Made by a program: the position numbers and the translations under genes | Notes under the pieces: generated by a model | The model's database searches: none | What the model saw: only the letters and a program-made list of their open reading frames with translations | What the model was told of the DNA's origin: nothing | Source of the DNA: Linyphia triangularis | Taxonomy: Eukaryota; Arthropoda; Arachnida; Araneae; Linyphiidae | Length of the DNA: 64,000 nucleotides | Reading direction: 5' to 3' | Assembly (NCBI GenBank): GCA_963978545.1 | Contig: OZ021724.1 | Location: forward strand, 101,506,163-101,570,162 | Shown here: positions 24,664 to 35,690 of the stretch, one piece after another | Layout of the letters: each line of letters opens with the position of its first letter | How positions within the stretch are numbered: the stretch's first letter is position 1

Positions 24664-24782
24664 CATAAAAGGCCATCCATTGTATTAAAACTCAACTTTA
24701 AAAAGTTCAATGGCAACCACATAATATTTTACCTTATTCATATTCAGCATACGAAAAAACTTTGAAATGCCGAATTTCGTAG

Positions 24783-24921
24783 ACCGCGAGGTTGCGGGTT
24801 CCGAGTCCCGTGTTAGGCATGGGTGTTTGTAAATGTATGTTGGCTTGTCTAATGACGAATGTTTCGGCGCATAATAGCCCTCGTGTTGCTGACGGCGCCA
24901 GATAATCTGAAAACAACCAAT
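24783..24921 (+). mobile_element. tRNA-headed SINE, copy S2, 5' truncated
   Basis: Starts within the anticodon arm at ACCGCGAGGTTGCGGG, so the A box is absent; the B box carries the extra C. A 12-bp direct duplication CGAATTTCGTAG flanks it (24771-24782 and 24922-24933). Truncation at the 5' side with a target duplication is the pattern expected of LINE-driven target-primed insertion. Confidence 0.9.
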
Positions 24922-25002
24922 CGAATTTCGTAGTTTTGTAATGAATGATGAATAATTTAAAAGATGACAAGGAAAGGACAAATCAACGTTAAAAAGAAAT
25001 TA

Positions 25003-25215
25003 TTTTTTTTTTAAATCCTTTAATTAACTTCGATTTTGTGTGTTTGTTAATTTGTTTGCCGATGGGAGCGGAATAGGCGAAGGTTTAATTAACCCCCTTG
25101 CCGTCATCCAATCAGATTGAAACTTGGCAGATAGGTTCGATGACAATGCTTTCGATAGAATTTTGGGGTTGTTACTGTCACTAAAAGGTCGCTTTTACGG
25201 AATACTAATAAACCA
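25003..25215 (+). mobile_element. R2 interspersed element, copy 3, partial
   Basis: Carries TTAAATCCTTTAATTAACTT at its left end, then AACCCCCTTGCCGTCATCC and GGTCGCTTTTACGGAATACT. The middle and far end are missing. Confidence 0.65.
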
Positions 25216-25315
25216 CATTCGAACTTTGATTGATCCTTAACCAAGCGATTTACCATTGATCCCTAGTAGCAGGGATCAAAGGTAAAAAATGAAAGTTCAA
25301 ACGTCTTGATATATA

Positions 25316-25435
25316 CATGGCACCACCAGAAATATTTGCAGGGGGTGCAAGACTAGATGTTTATCAAAATCATTCATTTCTTTTTTTAAATGTTAATTAA
25401 TAATTTTGCCTTATAAATTATACTCTTTGAGAACA

Positions 25436-25489
<54 letters not shown>

Positions 25490-25671
25490 TCATGGTATAT
25501 ATTTTTAAAAGAACAACCCTGTTAAATTGAAATAAAATATATTTGTAACGATTTTTTTTATCATTCAACTAGATCACACGGCGGTCAAGACACAGTGTTT
25601 AGAACAGAGGAATACGAAGATGCAAAAGTAGAGAATAGTAACATTTTATATCTTCCAAGTTTCGGAAATAA

Positions 25672-25702
<31 letters not shown>

Positions 25703-26121
25703 AAATGAAAAACAAAGGCAGCATTGGATATGTTTAATTGAATTCTAAAAATAGATTTCAAGATAGTATATCTGATGACTTAAAAAGAAAAAAAATTTCT
25801 TAGAATTTTGAGGTAATAATAATTTTTATAATTTTTATCTTGAGAGCTACACAGAAAATTATTATACAATAACAGGAATAAATACTTCTAATCAGCCTCC
25901 AATAATCCTAGACAACAGGCGCCAGAAAATCGTCTCGCTAGTAGCTATAAAAAACGACACAAGAAAAGAAACAAAAGACTAAAATAATAGAAAAAAAATG
26001 CTTATTGTGACGCAATAATTTTTATCTTGGAATTTACACCATTTTCCGCATTTTTTTTTTAATTTTCAAGAGCCAGGGGGGTGGGAGTACACCTCATTGC
26101 ACCCTCCCGGGGGCGCCTATG
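25316..26121 (-). mobile_element. R1 hAT-type MITE, copy E
   Basis: Begins CATGGCACCACCAG and ends GGGGGCGCCTATG, with a perfect 8-bp duplication GATATATA (25308-25315 and 26122-26129). 806 bp; longer than its relatives because of an (AT)n insertion at about 25437-25487 next to its GGTATATATTTTT block and a long A tract near 25673. Confidence 0.88.
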
Positions 26122-26129
26122 GATATATA

Positions 26130-26640
26130 CTTCATTTGCCTTCTTTGACTGGTTCCATTTTTTTTTGTATTCAACTCAAACCAATTTTTTTTAAAGGTCT
26201 TACATATAACCGAAACCACACACGCAAACTTCACATTTTCTGAAGTGCCTTGTTCTCGACAAACGATCAACGCCCCTGATGTCTCCGAAAAGCAAACAAC
26301 TCAACCCCGCTTCCCAAAAATGTCCGCACCTCTCCCCCAGCGAGATGGATGGAGGGACGATCTTATCGTCCGCAGCAAACGATCCTGCGATCCGTGAAAT
26401 TCGGACTCCACCCGACAGATCATCCGTCACCCGGGTGGAATTTGTTCGGACGCGGTGGCAACGGTGAGGAAAAGTCGCGTGATGGGATGGGCGGGGCTTA
26501 GAAGACCGTTCGGATTAATTAATTTCATAAATATTCGAGAGAAAAGTCCTCGCGAATATTCGAAATAAGTTGGGCTACGACGAGGGGTCTTTGATAAGTT
26601 CGGATGCTCGGTTGCTCGCTGGGGCGTCGCACATTGAGTA
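26130..26640. other. Unique GC-richer island
   Basis: GC content is clearly above the surroundings, with GGGCGGGGCTT near 26490, CACCCGGGTGG near 26429, and an inverted ATATTCGAGAG..CGCGAATATTCG pair at 26530-26565. No exon is convincing. A promoter, enhancer or old element are all possible. Confidence 0.35.
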
Positions 26641-27790
26641 TGCAAAATGCAGGGCGAAAATGTGTATAAAATATTGAATCATTATGCACATTGATCGCCG
26701 TACATAGTTGGAAATTCCTGTAAAACATTGAATCCTTTGAAACATGTTTTTACTTTGAGCTGAATAAAAGGTAAATATTTCTTTTAAATATTGAATAGGT
26801 TTCACATACTATGCAGATTGGGAACTGAATATAAGAAAAAAAATTCCATAAAGTATTGAATAGGTTGCACATACTCTTTACATTGCGTACCGAATATATA
26901 GTAAAATATTCTATGAAATATTGAAAGAGATGCACATTTATGCACATTGTTATCGAAATATTATTTGAAATATTGAATAGGTTTCACATACTATGCAGAT
27001 TGGGAACTGAATATAAGAAAAAAAATTCCATAAGGTATTGAATAGGTTGCACATACTCTTTACATTGCGTACCGAATATATAGTAAAATATTCTATGAAA
27101 TATTGAAAGAGATGCACATTTATGCACATTGTTATCGAAATATTATTTGAAATATTGAATAGGTTTCACATACTATGCAGATTGGGAACTGAATATAAGA
27201 AAAAAAATTCCATAAAGTATTGAATAGGTTGCACATACTCTTTACATTGCGTACCGAATATATAGTAAAATATTCTATGAAATATTGAAAGAGATGCACA
27301 TTTATGCACATTGTTATCGAAATATTATTTGAAACATTGAATAGGTTTCACATATTATGCAGAATATTAACTGAATATAAGAAAAAAAAATTCCATAAAG
27401 TATTGAATAGGTTGCACATACTCTGTACATTGCGTACCGAATATATGGTAAAAAATTCTATGATATATTGAAAGAGATGCACATTTATGCACATTGTTAT
27501 CTAAATACGTATATGGTGAAAATTTATTTGAAATATTGAATAGATTTCACATACTATGTACATTGATTGAGTACTGAATATAAGACGAAAATCTCCATGA
27601 AATATTGCATAAGTTGCATAGGGAACTGAAGATATTGAGAAAATTCCCATGAAACGGAATTGGTTCTACATATTTTTATGCAATGAATGCAAGGTCAAAA
27701 CTTATATAAAATATTAAATAAATTGAAAATATAATGCGCATTGTGCACTGAATGCAAATGAATTCAATGAAATATTAAAGATGTTTTTAA
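26641..27790. repeat. Satellite with a ~62-bp monomer and a 182-bp trimeric higher-order unit
   Basis: The core has units starting TTGAATAGGTTTCACATA at 26791, 26973, 27155 and 27337, exactly 182 bp apart. Each unit holds three related monomers of about 60 bp, all starting RTATTGAAWRGRTKYCACAT-like and containing a TACATTG/GCAGATTG/GCACATTG centre followed by an RNCGAATA or GAATATA. The fifth unit at 27536 has an extra 17 bp. Single diverged monomers extend the array on both sides (26641-26790 and 27600-27790). Confidence 0.85.
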
Positions 27791-28244
27791 GTTAGTTTTT
27801 GAGAAGGTTGAAGTTAAAAAACTAGTAACACTAAATAATAAATATCAATAATATGCAAATCAATTCATCCGATGTAGCTTTATGATTTTTTTTACTATAA
27901 AGGTCTATAGAATTTATATTTGTAATACAAAATTCAATTGATATAATGTATCTCTTTGAGCATTTTCCTCTAAAATGTAATAATATTTATATTGGTAACA
28001 TAAAATCAATTACTATCCAGGATCTTTACGAAAATTTTCTACTAAATCCAATACCATTAATATTGGTATAAAAATACATAAGTTAAAGGTTATTTTCTAA
28101 TTAGACTGAGAGAATGCTGTATCAAAGTATAAATTTATGCATAGTAAGGTCAAGAAATTTTCAATGAGCATACAAGAAAACAATAGTTATCTACATAAAC
28201 ATCAAAATGAATTTTATAGAATTTTTCTTTATAATCTCTTTTAT
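27791..28244. other. Unassigned AT-rich sequence
   Basis: No gene. Two ACTAAATCCAATA/TCTAAAATGTAATA phrases recur near 27970 and 28050, hinting at a worn tandem repeat. Confidence 0.35.
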
Positions 28245-28956
28245 TTTCAATTACCCATATGTTTACGCAGAGTAATAAAAGTATAGCATTTGGTAATTTT
28301 TTTTTTTTTTTTGCATTTCTCCACGTTTTGGAACATCCTGATTTCAAAAATGTGGATGTGAAAAAATGTCTGTCTGTGTGTCTGCATTCAGCATAACTCC
28401 CGAACAAATTGACCTACGATGTTCAAATTTAGTGTGCAGGTTGGTAATGATGAACCTACCATTAAGGTTTTCGTCAAAATCGCTCATGCGCATAAGTTTG
28501 AAATCCGGATGTATTATGTTTTTCAGCAATTGCTAAAAAACGTCTCTAACGATTTTGATTAAAACCTCTCTGCAAATGCCTCTAAACTTCTCCATTTCCA
28601 AAATTCCCGTAAAAATACAATAAAAGCTTAAAAAGTTGAAAAAAGAGTGACTTTAACACAGAGTTCTCTGCACTTGAGCATCACCCATCATCTATTGATT
28701 TTTCTGTTCCACGCAAAAGAACAGACAATGCAATGTCTATTGAATAGCATCGCCAATTTCGCCATCTTAGCTTTCCCCCTTTTTTTTTCCTTGCACTTGT
28801 AAAGTTTGTTGCCAAAAATATCACCAAACTGGCATCTTTATTTAAATGAGTAAAAGTATTAAAACGGTAAATAACACCAGACCATATTTTAATGCAATGA
28901 CCAATATTATAGTTGTGCAATTGAAAGTTGTGCGATGTTCCACACCCCTAGTTTTA
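28245..28956 (-). mobile_element. R3 interspersed repeat, copy 2
   Basis: Inverted copy whose minus-strand start is CTAGGGGTGTGGAACATCGC (28956 downwards), ending at TTACCCATATGTTTACG (about 28250). It shares the CTACCATTAAGGTTTTCGTC block and the GACAATGCAATGTCT region. No protein frame. Confidence 0.6.
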
Positions 28957-29479
28957 AATATACCTCGGCCCTATTTCGACTCGCTTCCAAAAAAAAAAAA
29001 AAAAAAAAAAAAAAGGACCATCAATTTAAATTTCTCACCCCTATTACGATTTTCTCACGACTGGTGCAAACCAGATAAAAATTTACATTCACAATAAAAA
29101 CCCTCTCTATTCAAAGTCCTCACAGCACGTAAAGTTCAATGGGGTTGAGGTAGAATTTAAAATGCGAAGTGCTGAAATAACAGTTTTCAATGAATGGACT
29201 ATTCATTCTGCCTGTGAGCCACACTTGTTGACATTGCCGACCCCTCACAGTTGAAAAGGGGTCGCAGTGGGAAGAAAAAAAGGGTCGCGCTCCTTTTAAT
29301 CCACTTTGAGGTACCTGTAAAAGGGTGTGAAATGGAGTGGTGCTTTTAGTTTAACCTCTCGACTGTCGGCGATAGGGCTAATCTAGGAATTGCAGAGCCA
29401 CTAAAGCACGTGTGGGTGTTAATCTACTTTCAAGGATTCTTGAGAATCCTGTCGAATTGGCTGATTTTTTCTAATTGTT
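28957..29479. other. Unassigned sequence
   Basis: An A tract lies at 28990-29013. A GC-richer part near 29230-29400 contains GGGGTCGCAGTGGGAAG. No gene is recognised. Confidence 0.4.
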
Positions 29480-29872
29480 TTTTTTTTTTATATCTTTTAT
29501 ATCATTTTCAATTTTGTGTGTATGTGGGTGTGAGGCTGGGTACTTCGATGGCGGGCAAATCTGCGGAGGTCTAATTGACCCCCCTTGTCGTCATCCAATC
29601 AGGCTGAAACTTAGAAGACAGATTCGATGTCGATGACAAAGCATTCTATCAAATTTTGGGGCTGTAACTGTCACTAAAAGATCACTTTTACGGAATACTA
29701 ATAAATCAATTTGCCGTCATCCAATTGCGCTAAAATATCATTTAAACGACCATTGAAGAAACTCTTTCCTGTTGCAAAATTTTTTAAATAAATAAATAAA
29801 TAAATAAATTAATAAATAAATAAATGAATGAATGAATGAATGAATGAATGAATAAATGAATGAATGAATGAA

Positions 29873-29907
<35 letters not shown>

Positions 29908-29924
29908 ATGAATGAATGAATGAA

Positions 29925-29979
<55 letters not shown>

Positions 29980-30092
29980 ATGAATGAATGAATGAATGAA
30001 TAAATAAATAAATAAATAAATGAATGAATGAATGAATGAATGAATGAATGAATGAATGAATGAATGAATGAATGAATGAATGAATGAATGAA

Positions 30093-30127
<35 letters not shown>

Positions 30128-30372
30128 ATGAATGAATAATTGAATGAATGAATGAATGAATATCTTTTATATCAATTTCAATTTTGTGTGTATGTGGGTG
30201 TGTGGTTGGGTATTTTGATGGCGGGCAAATCTGCGGAGGCCTTGTCGTCATCCAATTGGGCTGAAACTTTTCAGATAGATTCGATGTCGTCGACAATGTA
30301 TTCTATCAAATTTTGGGACAGTAACTGTCACTAAAAGATCGCTTTTATGGAATACTAACAAACCTTCGTATC
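29480..30372 (+). mobile_element. R2, two head-to-tail partial copies around a tetranucleotide array
   Basis: The first copy (29480-29787) and second copy (30161-30372) each start TATCTTTTATATCA and carry GGCGGGCAAATCTGCGGAGG, CATCCAATYRGGCTGAAAC and CTTTTAYGGAATACTAA. They are nearly identical and separated by about 370 bp of TAAA/TGAA repeats. Unequal exchange within the array could have produced the arrangement. Confidence 0.7.
29788..30160. repeat. (AAAT)n / (GAAT)n tetranucleotide microsatellite
   Basis: About 370 bp in alternating AAAT and GAAT blocks. As at 7373 it sits at the R2 position that reads AATAAATAAA elsewhere. The 170-codon FIHSFIYL frame on the minus strand is an artefact of this repeat. 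Confidence 0.95.
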
Positions 30373-30744
30373 AACCTCTTAACTCGAACATTGTGACACC
30401 AAAATTAATCTTCTTAAAACTATCATGTAAGAATAATAGAACTCTCGGTGCATTTTAAGTTTCAGTTTTAGGTATAGGTATTTTTTTTTGTACCGAACTT
30501 ACAGAACTGTGCTTTTATGTATTATACTAAACGTGTATTATTTATTGTGAAACTTTGATGTTAAGGCAAAAAAAAAAAAAAAGAAGAAGAAAAAGCTAAT
30601 AGTCCAAATAAGTTGAAATAAAAATAAATATGTGTCTAATTATAGTTAGGGAATTGCGATTTTTTGTTGTTATTTTTGATAAAGAGACAATATCATATTG
30701 TCGAACTAAGTTAACTTGCCTATATTGCTAGTAAATCATGTTAT
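30373..30744. other. Unassigned AT-rich sequence
   Basis: Contains a purine-rich run near 30566-30595. No gene. Confidence 0.4.
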
Positions 30745-30752
30745 CTGCAGCT

Positions 30753-31375
30753 CAGGGCCTATTCTAACGGGCAGTCGTGGCCTATTTGGGCAGTCGTAAA
30801 TTGTATTTGGGCAGTCGTAAATCAGATATTGGGCAGTCGTAAAAAATAGAAAAACAAGGAAATTAAAAATATGATTTTATTAAAGGAGTGCAATTATTAT
30901 TCATCTTTTTGAATTTGAGTATAATAAAATTTAAAACGACTTTTTTATTTGTTTATGCAACCCTTCCTTCTTTGAAGTTTCAGCTTCAAGAAAAACTCTT
31001 ACCAGGCAACCCAATAATTGGCATATTTGACATAATCGAAGCTATTCTGGCGGTTATTCGTTCCCTTAACGCCTCGAATTGAGTAGTGTTTTAAGTTAAA
31101 TAATTAGGTTTAAATTTTAACAACTTTGTGTTAAATTTAAAAACTAGGAAGACCTGAAATTATAAACGTATAAATGGGGACTTATGGATCGACAACATGA
31201 CGAATCACAATTTTAAATTCCATACATAGGAGGCGAAAATATCATTATGAGACTGCTTAATAGGCCTATTTTTTTAATTTTTTTATTCTCTGTTTAGCGT
31301 AATAATGTTTTTAATGTCGGGGGGGGGGGGGACGGAAGTTTGGGCAGTCGTAAAAATTCCTTAGAATAGGCCTTG
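30753..31375. mobile_element. hAT-type MITE with perfect 8-bp duplication
   Basis: Left end CAGGGCCTATTCTAAC and right end TTAGAATAGGCCTTG are inverted matches. The 8-bp flank CTGCAGCT is exact on both sides (30745-30752 and 31376-31383). GGGCAGTCGTAAA occurs four times at the left and once just inside the right end, in the same orientation, so subterminal repeats are asymmetric. A G run lies at 31320. The 64-codon frame at 30888 does not resemble a transposase. Confidence 0.88.
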
Positions 31376-31383
31376 CTGCAGCT

Positions 31384-32029
31384 GGTAAACTATATTTACT
31401 CACACATTTTTATCAAAACAATTTTTGAAAATAACAAATTTCATTATTTAATAGTAGTTGTAAGATGACGTTTTAAGACATTTTATCTACCAAAATTGCG
31501 GAACAGTTTTCCTATACGTACTATACAATCAGTACATATTATAACAATAACAGTATATGCATTACATCTAATAAAACTTTGATTTGTTGGCTACAAAAAG
31601 CAGTAGAGGAAACAGGTTGACATAAATTAGTGTCCTTATGTGATAAACATCCCGACTTATCGTCCGATCCAAAGAAGCTAATTTCAAATCAAAAACAAGC
31701 CGGAGTATACCAATCAGAATCATTACCCCCGTAACTTTAAACTGCTCTCTTAAATAAAAAAAAAAAGATAAAAACCAAAAATAGAGCTGCTCTTCTACCC
31801 CACATCCCAAAAAATCAGAAAGAAGAAGAAGAAGAAGAAAAAAAAAGAAGAAAAAAAAAACCTACAGATAAAACACCAACAAATTAAAGGTAAACAAAAA
31901 TAAATAAATAAACTCCTACAGAGCTTATCAGCCGCTTTTCATTCGAACTTATCACCCACCGATAGAAGATCCAAAGAAGAAGAAAAAAAAGAAGATAATC
32001 TGTCGGCCATTTTTCCTTTCCTTCTTCCT
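31384..32029. other. Unassigned sequence with a GAA/A-rich tract
   Basis: A purine tract of GAA triplets and A runs spans about 31816-31860, with further GAAGAA at 31975. No gene. Confidence 0.4.
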
Positions 32030-32340
32030 CGCATTCTCATCCGCATCCTCCGATGACGTCACTAAACAGTGATTGGTGGATTCCGGGAAACCCGCCCTCT
32101 TCCAGAACACTCTCTTGAAAAACCCTGAGCAGCCCTAAGATGTGCATCTACCAGATAGGCCGCCCCACCGTCCAATCGATCCGACGGCCGCCATTAAAAT
32201 ATTGCCGATAAACATATTATATTCCAACAAGAAGGCACAAATAAAACCTGCTGAGTTTATCTGTCCTTCTCGTCCTCCACTTGAAATATAAAGCCCCCCT
32301 TCCATGAGATTTACAGCTGAGGAGGGTGATAAGCACTATC
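32030..32340. promoter_or_regulatory. Candidate regulatory island: CRE, CCAAT and GCCGCCAT motifs
   Basis: Unique GC-richer DNA. TGACGTCA is at 32054-32061, followed within 20 bases by GATTGG (inverted CCAAT); GTCCAATCG lies near 32171 and GCCGCCATT near 32187. No transcript or exon is visible nearby. A CRE with CCAAT boxes fits a promoter, but this is motif reading only. Confidence 0.3.
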
Positions 32341-33431
32341 TGGGTAGGTAAGATTAGCTCTGGATTTTTTTTTTTTAGAATCTTTCCTAAGGAATTCCTG
32401 TAGCTTGTAGATCTTTCCAGATACCATTCCCTCTATTGCGCATGCGTGCTTTGGGTTTAGAGCAGAACCGATAAGGTTTGGCTTGTGCAGGTAGTACTTG
32501 CGAGCATGGAAATGACCGTTAATTTGTTACGTTTTGTTTTGATTTGGGTATAGTGATTATAGGTGTAATTAATCTCTGTAGATGATTTTTTTTTTTTGCT
32601 TCTGTAATAAATACGAGCAGGAGATTAAGTTTTTTTGGTGTTTGGGGTAAATGTAATTATGAAAAGAAAGCTGAGTTATCAATCTCGATGAATGTCAGCT
32701 GTGGTACTGTTGGGATAACACTACTTCAGCCTTGAGTATACGCTGTAGGATATATCCTTCTTCGTAAAGATATACTTCTGGAGAAATTACAACTTTTATA
32801 GTAATATTGATAACCTGAACATGTAGTTTTGTAATATACCTAAATGTATGTTGATAACAAAAAGGAATTAAGCACTTTTAAGTTTAGATTTTAACTAATA
32901 TTTCTCTTTTCTAATCACGGATACTATAACAGTTTTAATGAATCGGCCTCACATCATTCTAATCAGCCAATCAGGGTGTAGTAAAACCGGCTCACAAATA
33001 GCTGCAGCGTATTCAATAAGCTCAAGTAAGCTTGATGTATAGTAATGAAGTTGGCTTCGTTAAAAGTCAACAATTGAAGTTTGGAATAAAGGTTGAATCA
33101 TAGTGATAGTGTTGATTTTTTAAGTTTTAGATGAATTTATAACTAATCTTGAGACGCATAATGAGGTAAAATTTACTGAGTAAAGTATGGAATACAATAT
33201 AAAATATAATGTGCATTCATTTTATTCAAAATTAATAAATGTTATTGAAATTTATGAAATGTAGACACATAAGAATTTCTCAAAATTCATTACTAACAAT
33301 TCGCGTTAAACTAGTACCTACCTCAATAATTATTTTAACTTATTGTAAAATTACGAGTTTAAATATTTTTAACGTGCATTTCCAATAATTATTGTTCTCA
33401 AAGGCTACTCTTTGGTAAAATGTAATTTATT
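32341..33431. other. Unassigned sequence
   Basis: An NRF1-like TTGCGCATGCG lies at about 32437 at the edge of the GC-richer island; the remainder is AT-rich with no gene. Confidence 0.35.
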
Positions 33432-33435
33432 TTAA

Positions 33436-33651
33436 CCTTTAACTGCTGTGGTTGGGTGGTTTGAGGTTTTTGGCGCAAAAGCAACACATGGCCATACTGC
33501 GCCAAACAAATTTGTGAACATCAGTTTAAAGTTTAATAAACATAGTATCAGAAAAATTAATATAAAAGTCAAAGATGAGATATTTTAGAGGGTGGAAGCA
33601 TTCCACAAAATATGACTCGTGGTCTGTCAGACCGCTTACAGCAGTTAAAGG
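33436..33651. mobile_element. Small TTAA-flanked MITE (piggyBac type)
   Basis: CCTTTAACTGCTGT and ACAGCAGTTAAAGG form exact 14-bp inverted ends, each bordered by TTAA (33432-33435 and 33652-33655). The interior has a GGTCTGTCAGACC palindrome near the right end and contains an R4-like segment GCAAAAGCAACACATGGCC. 216 bp, no protein. Confidence 0.85.
33448..33510 (+). repeat. R4 short interspersed repeat, copy 2 (inside a MITE)
   Basis: GGTTGGGTGGTTTGAGG followed by GGCGCAAAAGCAACACATGG and TGCGCCAAAC. The same string order is present at 35612 and, inverted, at 1085. Here it lies within the TTAA-flanked MITE, so either R4 is a relative of that MITE or it was inserted. Confidence 0.45.
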
Positions 33652-33655
33652 TTAA

Positions 33656-34555
33656 ACTTCTTTTCGCTTCTATGAATGGTCATTAATGCCTTTTATCTCA
33701 TAGACAAGTAAACCCGATGCAATGCTTTCCCTAGTTTAAGATTGGGATGGGTAATAATTTAAAACGCCTATAATATATATCTTTCACTTAAAAAAAGTAA
33801 CAAAACAGGAAAGATTAACTCTCATTTAATGACAATTCAAAATTTAAAGTTTCATAAAAAAAGTATTTTTCAAGATGATGAAATTTTTAAAACAAGTGAT
33901 GCCATGATTTTATGAAAACATTAATAAGAAATATATTTTTAAATTTTGATATTGAAAAAAATCTCACTTTTATGGCTAAGAAAATATCTTACTAAGTTTA
34001 TGGGAGTCCTATAAACATATAATATTACTTTTAAATGTTTAAAATATTTATACTTAATGGTGACTTAGTAATAAGTGACAACTAAAAAATCAACTTATAA
34101 AATAAAAATATTTAAAACATTTAAGATATAGTTGACCTTTTTTTAAATGATATTTTACGGACAAGAATAATTTGACAGCTATTTGAAATTTTATTAGATT
34201 GTTTTCTTTTGAGTCTACAGTTTCTTTCCTTTCCCAAACATTCAGCCTGAAAAATTAACTTTTATAAAAGTTCTTAAACTATCTCATATTTATCAGGAGG
34301 CAAAATTTTAACTGCTGGTTAGTGTTTTTTTTTTTTTTTTTTTTTTTTTTTCAGATATCACTGTAAATTTTTAAAATATATCTTCAGTTCTAGTTTAAAT
34401 ATAGCTAGCTGACTTCATATTTTAAGTAATTCTTTTTTCTATTATTAGCTAAATTTTAGAAAATATATTCTCAGCTGTGTGTCTTAAAACATTATTTTAT
34501 ACATGAAATAATTATTTTAAAACATAAAAACCGAGTTTTTAAAAAGTCCTGTATA
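33656..34555. other. Unassigned AT-rich sequence
   Basis: Includes a T run at 34327-34351 and an imperfect inverted pair AAATGTTTAAAATATTT / AAATATTTAAAACATTT at 34034 and 34108. No gene. Confidence 0.4.
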
Positions 34556-35045
34556 TGCATTGTCAATTTTTATATTCATTAACACAGCACCGATATCAAA
34601 AATATTTCTATCAGCAAAATGTGCGACAAAATGCGTTTCAAAATTTATTTATTAAAAATGAACGTGAATTTCACATCCAAATATCATTGATTTATTCTGA
34701 TTAAAGTAATTTTAGCATTCATTGCAAAAAATTGGCAAACTAAAAACAATGACTGCTTATCCATTTCAAAGTCGTCCTTAACTGGTTAATTATCCCTCCG
34801 TATATTTGCAAACAAACAAATTCGATTGGTTGGTTGGTTGTATTCAGATTATCTGGCGCCGTCAGCATCACGAGGGCTATAATGTGCCGAAACATTCGTC
34901 ATTAGACAAGCCAACATACATTTACAAACACCCATGCCTAACACGGGACTCGAATCCGCAACCTCGTGGTCTAGAAGCTAGCACGCTAACCACTATACCG
35001 TTTGGTCGGCAAAACAAATTCGAAGTTAATATAAAGAATTTAACA
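34556..35045 (-). mobile_element. R2 interspersed element, copy 5, internally deleted and carrying a SINE
   Basis: Left part from TGTATATGCATTGTCAATTT through ATTCATTAACACAGCACCG to about 34790; right end at AATTCGAAGTTAATATAAAG (about 35010-35040). The middle is missing and a SINE sits near the right end. Confidence 0.6.
34824..35003 (-). mobile_element. tRNA-headed SINE, copy S3
   Basis: Full-length inverted copy: TTGGTTGTATTCAGATTATC to GTTTGGTCGGC. Its B box reads as the ordinary form without the extra base (minus-strand GGTTCGAGTCCC, with one base change). A ~12-bp duplication AAACAAATTCGA flanks it, and the insertion lies in the R2 copy. Confidence 0.9.
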
Positions 35046-35611
35046 ATCAACATTTCCTAAATTCAAAAAGCCTTCTATGAGATAGTGTTGTATACCTCTT
35101 CAAATAACATGAAATACACTATCTCAATCGTAACCTGAAAATAAAAAAAAAAACTGAGATAATGTCCTATACTAGAAATACACTTTCCGTTGACTTCCTT
35201 GATAAAAGATTCAATTTTGAAATTCGTTGTGGGACAGCACCCATAAATAACGTCTTTTAATTGGACAGCTGTTTCGGCAGACAGAAAGAGAAAGGTGTAG
35301 TCTTCTCTATCTGATCAGAATGATCCGGATAGCGCCGGAATTCATCATCCCCTCCTCCACCTCCTCCACCTCCTCCTCCTCCATACACATCCTCCTCCAA
35401 GGCTTCTACATAACAGAGATGTCTCATTAGTTCTTTTCACCGTTTGTTTCCTTTGCGGTAAATTTTCATCTTGTAAGAGCAATGATATAAAATTTGTATG
35501 GTCAATTCTTAGTTGATGTGTAATTATCGCCAAGTCTATTTGGCGACCAAAAGTTCCACATTTGGCGACCCCCCTTTTTTTTTGCTGCAGCGATTTTGTG
35601 GTAACCCTATT
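35046..35611. other. Unassigned sequence with a CTC/CCT-rich minisatellite
   Basis: 35350-35396 is a run of CTCCTC and CTCCAC repeats. No gene. The 62-codon frame opposite it is rich in Arg and Trp only because of this run. Confidence 0.4.
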
Positions 35612-35690
35612 TGGATTGGTTGGTTAGTTATTTACTGGCGTAAGGGCAACTCATGGGCCAAATTGCGCCGAACGAAATTAATACCTATCA
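35612..35690 (+). repeat. R4 short interspersed repeat, copy 3
   Basis: GGATTGGTTGGTTAGTTATT, then GGCGTAAGGGCAACTCATGG and TGCGCCGAACGAAA. Matches the other two R4 segments in order. Confidence 0.45.
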
